Assembly (NCBI GenBank): GCA_963775315.1
Contig: CAVZIN010000003.1
Coordinates: 62,001 to 126,000, forward strand
DNA length: 64,000 nucleotides
Direction of reading: 5' to 3'
From: CAWGHZ01 sp963775315
GTDB taxonomy: Bacteria; Pseudomonadota; Alphaproteobacteria; MPNO01; DASWLB01
The translations under genes and the position numbers were made by a program. Below are positions 61,858 through 64,000 of this stretch, piece by piece. How positions within the stretch are numbered: the stretch's first letter is position 1; every line of letters begins with the position of its first letter. The notes beneath the pieces are model-generated. The model saw nothing but the letters and a program-made list of their open reading frames with translations, was not told the origin of the DNA and did not search any database.

Positions 61858-63039
61858 CTAGCCGGCTGTCTCCGCCGTTTCGGCCCAGTCGCCCAGCCGG
61901 GCGAGGAAGGCGCTGCAGCGCTCGATCTGCGCGATTTCGACATACTCGTCCGGCTTGTGCGCCTGGGCGATGTGGCCCGGACCGCAGACGACTGCCGGCA
62001 TGCCCGCCTCGGTGTAGAGCCCGGCCTCGCACATGAACGACGCGGTGTGCGATTCGGTGACGCCGGCGAGCCGGCAGGCGAGACGCTCGGCCGGCGAGTC
62101 CGCGACCCGGGCGAGCGGCGGCGAGGCGACCTCGAGCCGGGTGACCACCGACGCGGCGGGGTCGACCGCGCGCATGCGCGGCAGGATGTCGGTGGCGACG
62201 AACTCCGCGAGCCGGCGGACGATGCCGTCGGCGTCGGCGCCCGGCACGGGGCGGAACTCCCAATGGATGTCGCAGCGCCGCGCGACGATGTTGACCGCCG
62301 TGCCGCCCTGGATCGTGCCGACGTTCAGGGTGGTGCCCGGCGGGTCGAACGGGTCGTCCGGCGCCGCCTCGGCGGCGAGCGCGTCGGCAAGGCGGCCGAG
62401 GAAGCCCACGATCTCGGCCGCGAAGGCGATGGCGTTGACCCCCGCGGCGGGGCGCGACGAATGGCCCTCGCGCCCGGTGACGGTGGTGGTGAGCACGCGG
62501 ATGCCCTTGTGCGCGCCGACGACGCGCATGCCGGTCGGCTCGCCCACCAGCACGAGGCGCGGGCGGGGCAGCGCGCGCCCGATCTCGCCCAGCATGCGCC
62601 GCACGCCGAGGCAGCCGACCTCCTCGTCATAGGTGAGGGCGTAGTGGACCGGTGTCCGCAGCGGCCGCGACGCGAAGTCGGGGGCGAGCGCGAGGGCGCA
62701 GGCGATGAACCCCTTCATGTCGGCCGCGCCGCGCCCGTAGAGCCTGGCGTCGCGCTCGGCGAGGGCGAACGGGTCGGTCGACCAGTCCTGCCCCGCGACC
62801 GGCACCACGTCGGTATGGCCGGAGAGCGCCACCCCGCCCGCCGAGTTGGCCGGCCCGAGCGTCGCGAACAAATTGGCCTTGGTGCGCGCCTCGTCATGCA
62901 CCAGCTTCACGCGCGCGCCGTGACTTTCGAGGTATTCGGCCGCGAATGCGACCAGCGCTAGGTTCGACTTGGCGGAGACGGTGTCGAACCCCACCAGCCG
63001 CTCCAGCATCGCGCGCGCGCCGATCCGCCGTCCCGCCAT
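61858..63039 (-). CDS. argE: acetylornithine deacetylase
   Basis: M20-family zinc hydrolase that releases ornithine from N-acetylornithine, 393 residues. SGHTDVVPVAGQDW, GRGAADMKGFIAC and TYDEEVGCLGVRRM supply the metal ligands and catalytic Glu. MRVVGAHKGIR and GREGHSSRPAAGVNAI form the lid domain. argC lies 22 kb away. The ATG at 63039 has GGGAGA upstream. Confidence 0.92.
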   Translation of the reverse strand: MAGRRIGARAMLERLVGFDTVSAKSNLALVAFAAEYLESHGARVKLVHDEARTKANLFATLGPANSAGGVALSGHTDVVPVAGQDWSTDPFALAERDARLYGRGAADMKGFIACALALAPDFASRPLRTPVHYALTYDEEVGCLGVRRMLGEIGRALPRPRLVLVGEPTGMRVVGAHKGIRVLTTTVTGREGHSSRPAAGVNAIAFAAEIVGFLGRLADALAAEAAPDDPFDPPGTTLNVGTIQGGTAVNIVARRCDIHWEFRPVPGADADGIVRRLAEFVATDILPRMRAVDPAASVVTRLEVASPPLARVADSPAERLACRLAGVTESHTASFMCEAGLYTEAGMPAVVCGPGHIAQAHKPDEYVEIAQIERCSAFLARLGDWAETAETAG

Positions 63040-63284
63040 CGAATCTCCCGCCTTCCGCCCGATGGTCGGGCAAATCGGCCCGCCTGTCCATCGCGGGCGT
63101 CCGCTCGCGCGGCTTCGGGCGGCTGGGGACACGGCTCATCGCACCCCGCGGTCAGCGCGTCGCGGGGGACCGGATCGCAGCATAGGAACGCAATAGGAAC
63201 ATCTACTGTGAACGTCGCGTGAAATTTGGCTTGGCCCAGCGCGCCATGCCGCTATGTTGGCGCGAAGTCCGAGGGGAGCGCACC

Positions 63285-63629
63285 ATGGCGGCCAAGACCA
63301 GCTTCGAGGGGTTTTCCCGCACCAAGTACGAGTACGAGCTTGCCGACCCGGCAAGCCTCGCCAGCCTGCCGGCGCAGGCGGGGAACTTCATCTTCGCCCG
63401 GCGCGTGGCGGGCGCGCCCGACATCGTGCTGGCGGGCGAGACCGAATCGCTGCGCGGCGGGCTGGCCAACCACCCGCGCTGGCGCGAGGCGCAGAACCGC
63501 CACCAGGCGCAGTTCATCTTCTACCATCTGAACCCGGTGGCCGGGCGCCGCCGGCTCGAGCTGCACGACCTGGTGCGCCGCCACGCCCCGCCGATGAACC
63601 CGCCGCCCCGCGTCGAGGAGGAGGACTGA
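63285..63629 (+). CDS. hypothetical protein
   Basis: 114 residues, soluble and basic: SFEGFSRTKYEYELADPASL, NFIFARRVAGAPDIVLAGE, WREAQNRHQAQFIFYHL. I do not recognise a family. The ATG at 63285 has GAGGGGAG 6 bases upstream. It ends 11 bases before the DUF4258 gene and may be co-transcribed with it. Confidence 0.65.
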   Translation: MAAKTSFEGFSRTKYEYELADPASLASLPAQAGNFIFARRVAGAPDIVLAGETESLRGGLANHPRWREAQNRHQAQFIFYHLNPVAGRRRLELHDLVRRHAPPMNPPPRVEEED

Positions 63630-63640
63630 CCGGCCGGGCC

Positions 63641-63913
63641 ATGGCCGATCTGCCGCCGCTTCGGTTTACCGTGCATGCGCGCACGGCGTTGGGCGAGCGC
63701 CGTATTCCGGAGGAGTGGGTTCGGCGCGTGCTCGACCGGCCGGAGTGGGCCGAGCCGGACCCGAGCTGGGCTGGCAACACGCTCGCCTTCGGGCGAGTTC
63801 CGGAATTCGGAAACCGGCTTCTTCGTGTAGTATATCGGGATGCTGCGGGTGAGCGCCGCGTGATCACGGCCTTTTTCGACCGCACCCGCGCAAGGCAGGG
63901 ACGCGCGCCATGA
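63641..63913 (+). CDS. DUF4258 protein (toxin-like)
   Basis: 90 residues: RFTVHARTALGERRIPEEWV, LRVVYRDAAGERRVITAFFD. DUF4258 has a RelE/BrnT-like small fold, and members often sit beside DUF2283 as a suspected toxin-antitoxin pair. Overlaps the next gene by 4 bases (ATGA). No toxicity is demonstrated. Confidence 0.78.
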   Translation: MADLPPLRFTVHARTALGERRIPEEWVRRVLDRPEWAEPDPSWAGNTLAFGRVPEFGNRLLRVVYRDAAGERRVITAFFDRTRARQGRAP

Positions 63914-64000
63914 GAGTCCGCTTCGATCGCGAGGAAGACGCGCTATACATCCGCCTCGACGATTCGCCCGTCGTCGAGTCCGAGGAGGTGCGCCCTGGTG
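63910..64000 (+). CDS. DUF2283 protein, cut by window end
   Basis: First 30 codons of a DUF2283 protein: RVRFDREEDALYIRLDDSPV, ESEEV. These small proteins (about 60-80 residues) usually accompany DUF4258. The rest lies beyond the window. Confidence 0.8.
   Translation, partial: MRVRFDREEDALYIRLDDSPVVESEEVRPG

Noticed and set aside
63184..63215. Two GGAAC copies upstream of the 63285 gene, as possible EcfG promoters
   Set aside because: Neither has CGTT at 16 or 17 bases.

Overview
The window is high-GC DNA with the gene content of an alphaproteobacterium. The clearest pointers are rplM-rpsI followed by argC, a sigma-32 rpoH, a TrcR (DUF1013) regulator, DUF1192 and DUF3008 proteins, and several promoters of the alphaproteobacterial EcfG general stress response. 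I cannot name the genus.

Layout. 1-6000: an RND efflux permease split by a frameshift, a small helix-turn-helix protein, a decayed GH15 glucoamylase fragment, and a slipin/NfeD pair. 6088-10102: a decayed MdtC-type RND gene interrupted by an IS1595-family element with intact 24-bp terminal repeats and an 8-bp target duplication; that element carries passenger genes and was itself hit by an IS630-family insertion. 10208-15896: a divergent LysR regulator and a membrane-fusion-protein/RND efflux pair. 16077-20913: a two-gene ATP-grasp ligase/PLP decarboxylase operon lying between two direct copies of a ~66-bp repeat, then an SDR and a cysteine-dioxygenase-like enzyme. 21356-30894: an eight-gene, tightly overlapping glycan operon (two SDR epimerases, one fused to a glycosidase; a B12/radical-SAM protein; four glycosyltransferases; a methyltransferase). 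30988-37798: stress and ion genes (CDF transporter, Na+/H+ antiporter, topoisomerase IB, DUF3008, FNT channel, hydrogenase-protease-like protein, RpoH, Cys-rich MarR). 37928-47756: housekeeping genes (rplM, rpsI, argC, gamma carbonic anhydrase, amidohydrolase, beta-propeller protein, quinone oxidoreductase, TrcR, pepN). 47922-53836: envelope-stress genes, an aminotransferase and a tRNA t6A enzyme. 54009-63039: CysQ and a catabolic-looking set (MetE-like, hydrolases, GST, Rieske oxygenase, TRAP permeases, ArgE). The end holds a DUF4258/DUF2283 pair running off the window.

The strongest new observation is regulatory. Six exact GGAAC-N16/17-CGTT promoters sit 30-50 bases upstream of start codons (small protein at 21069, glycan operon at 30894, topoisomerase IB, DUF3008, the 47922 operon, peptidoglycan-binding protein at 51433). 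About one exact match is expected by chance in 64 kb of this composition. This predicts that the glycan operon is made under general stress. Within that operon the radical-SAM protein has lost the segment expected to carry its CX3CX2C cluster motif.

Several genes show single-base frameshifts, some in homopolymers (permease at 1, permease at 12726, antiporter at 32073). They may be assembly errors rather than biology.
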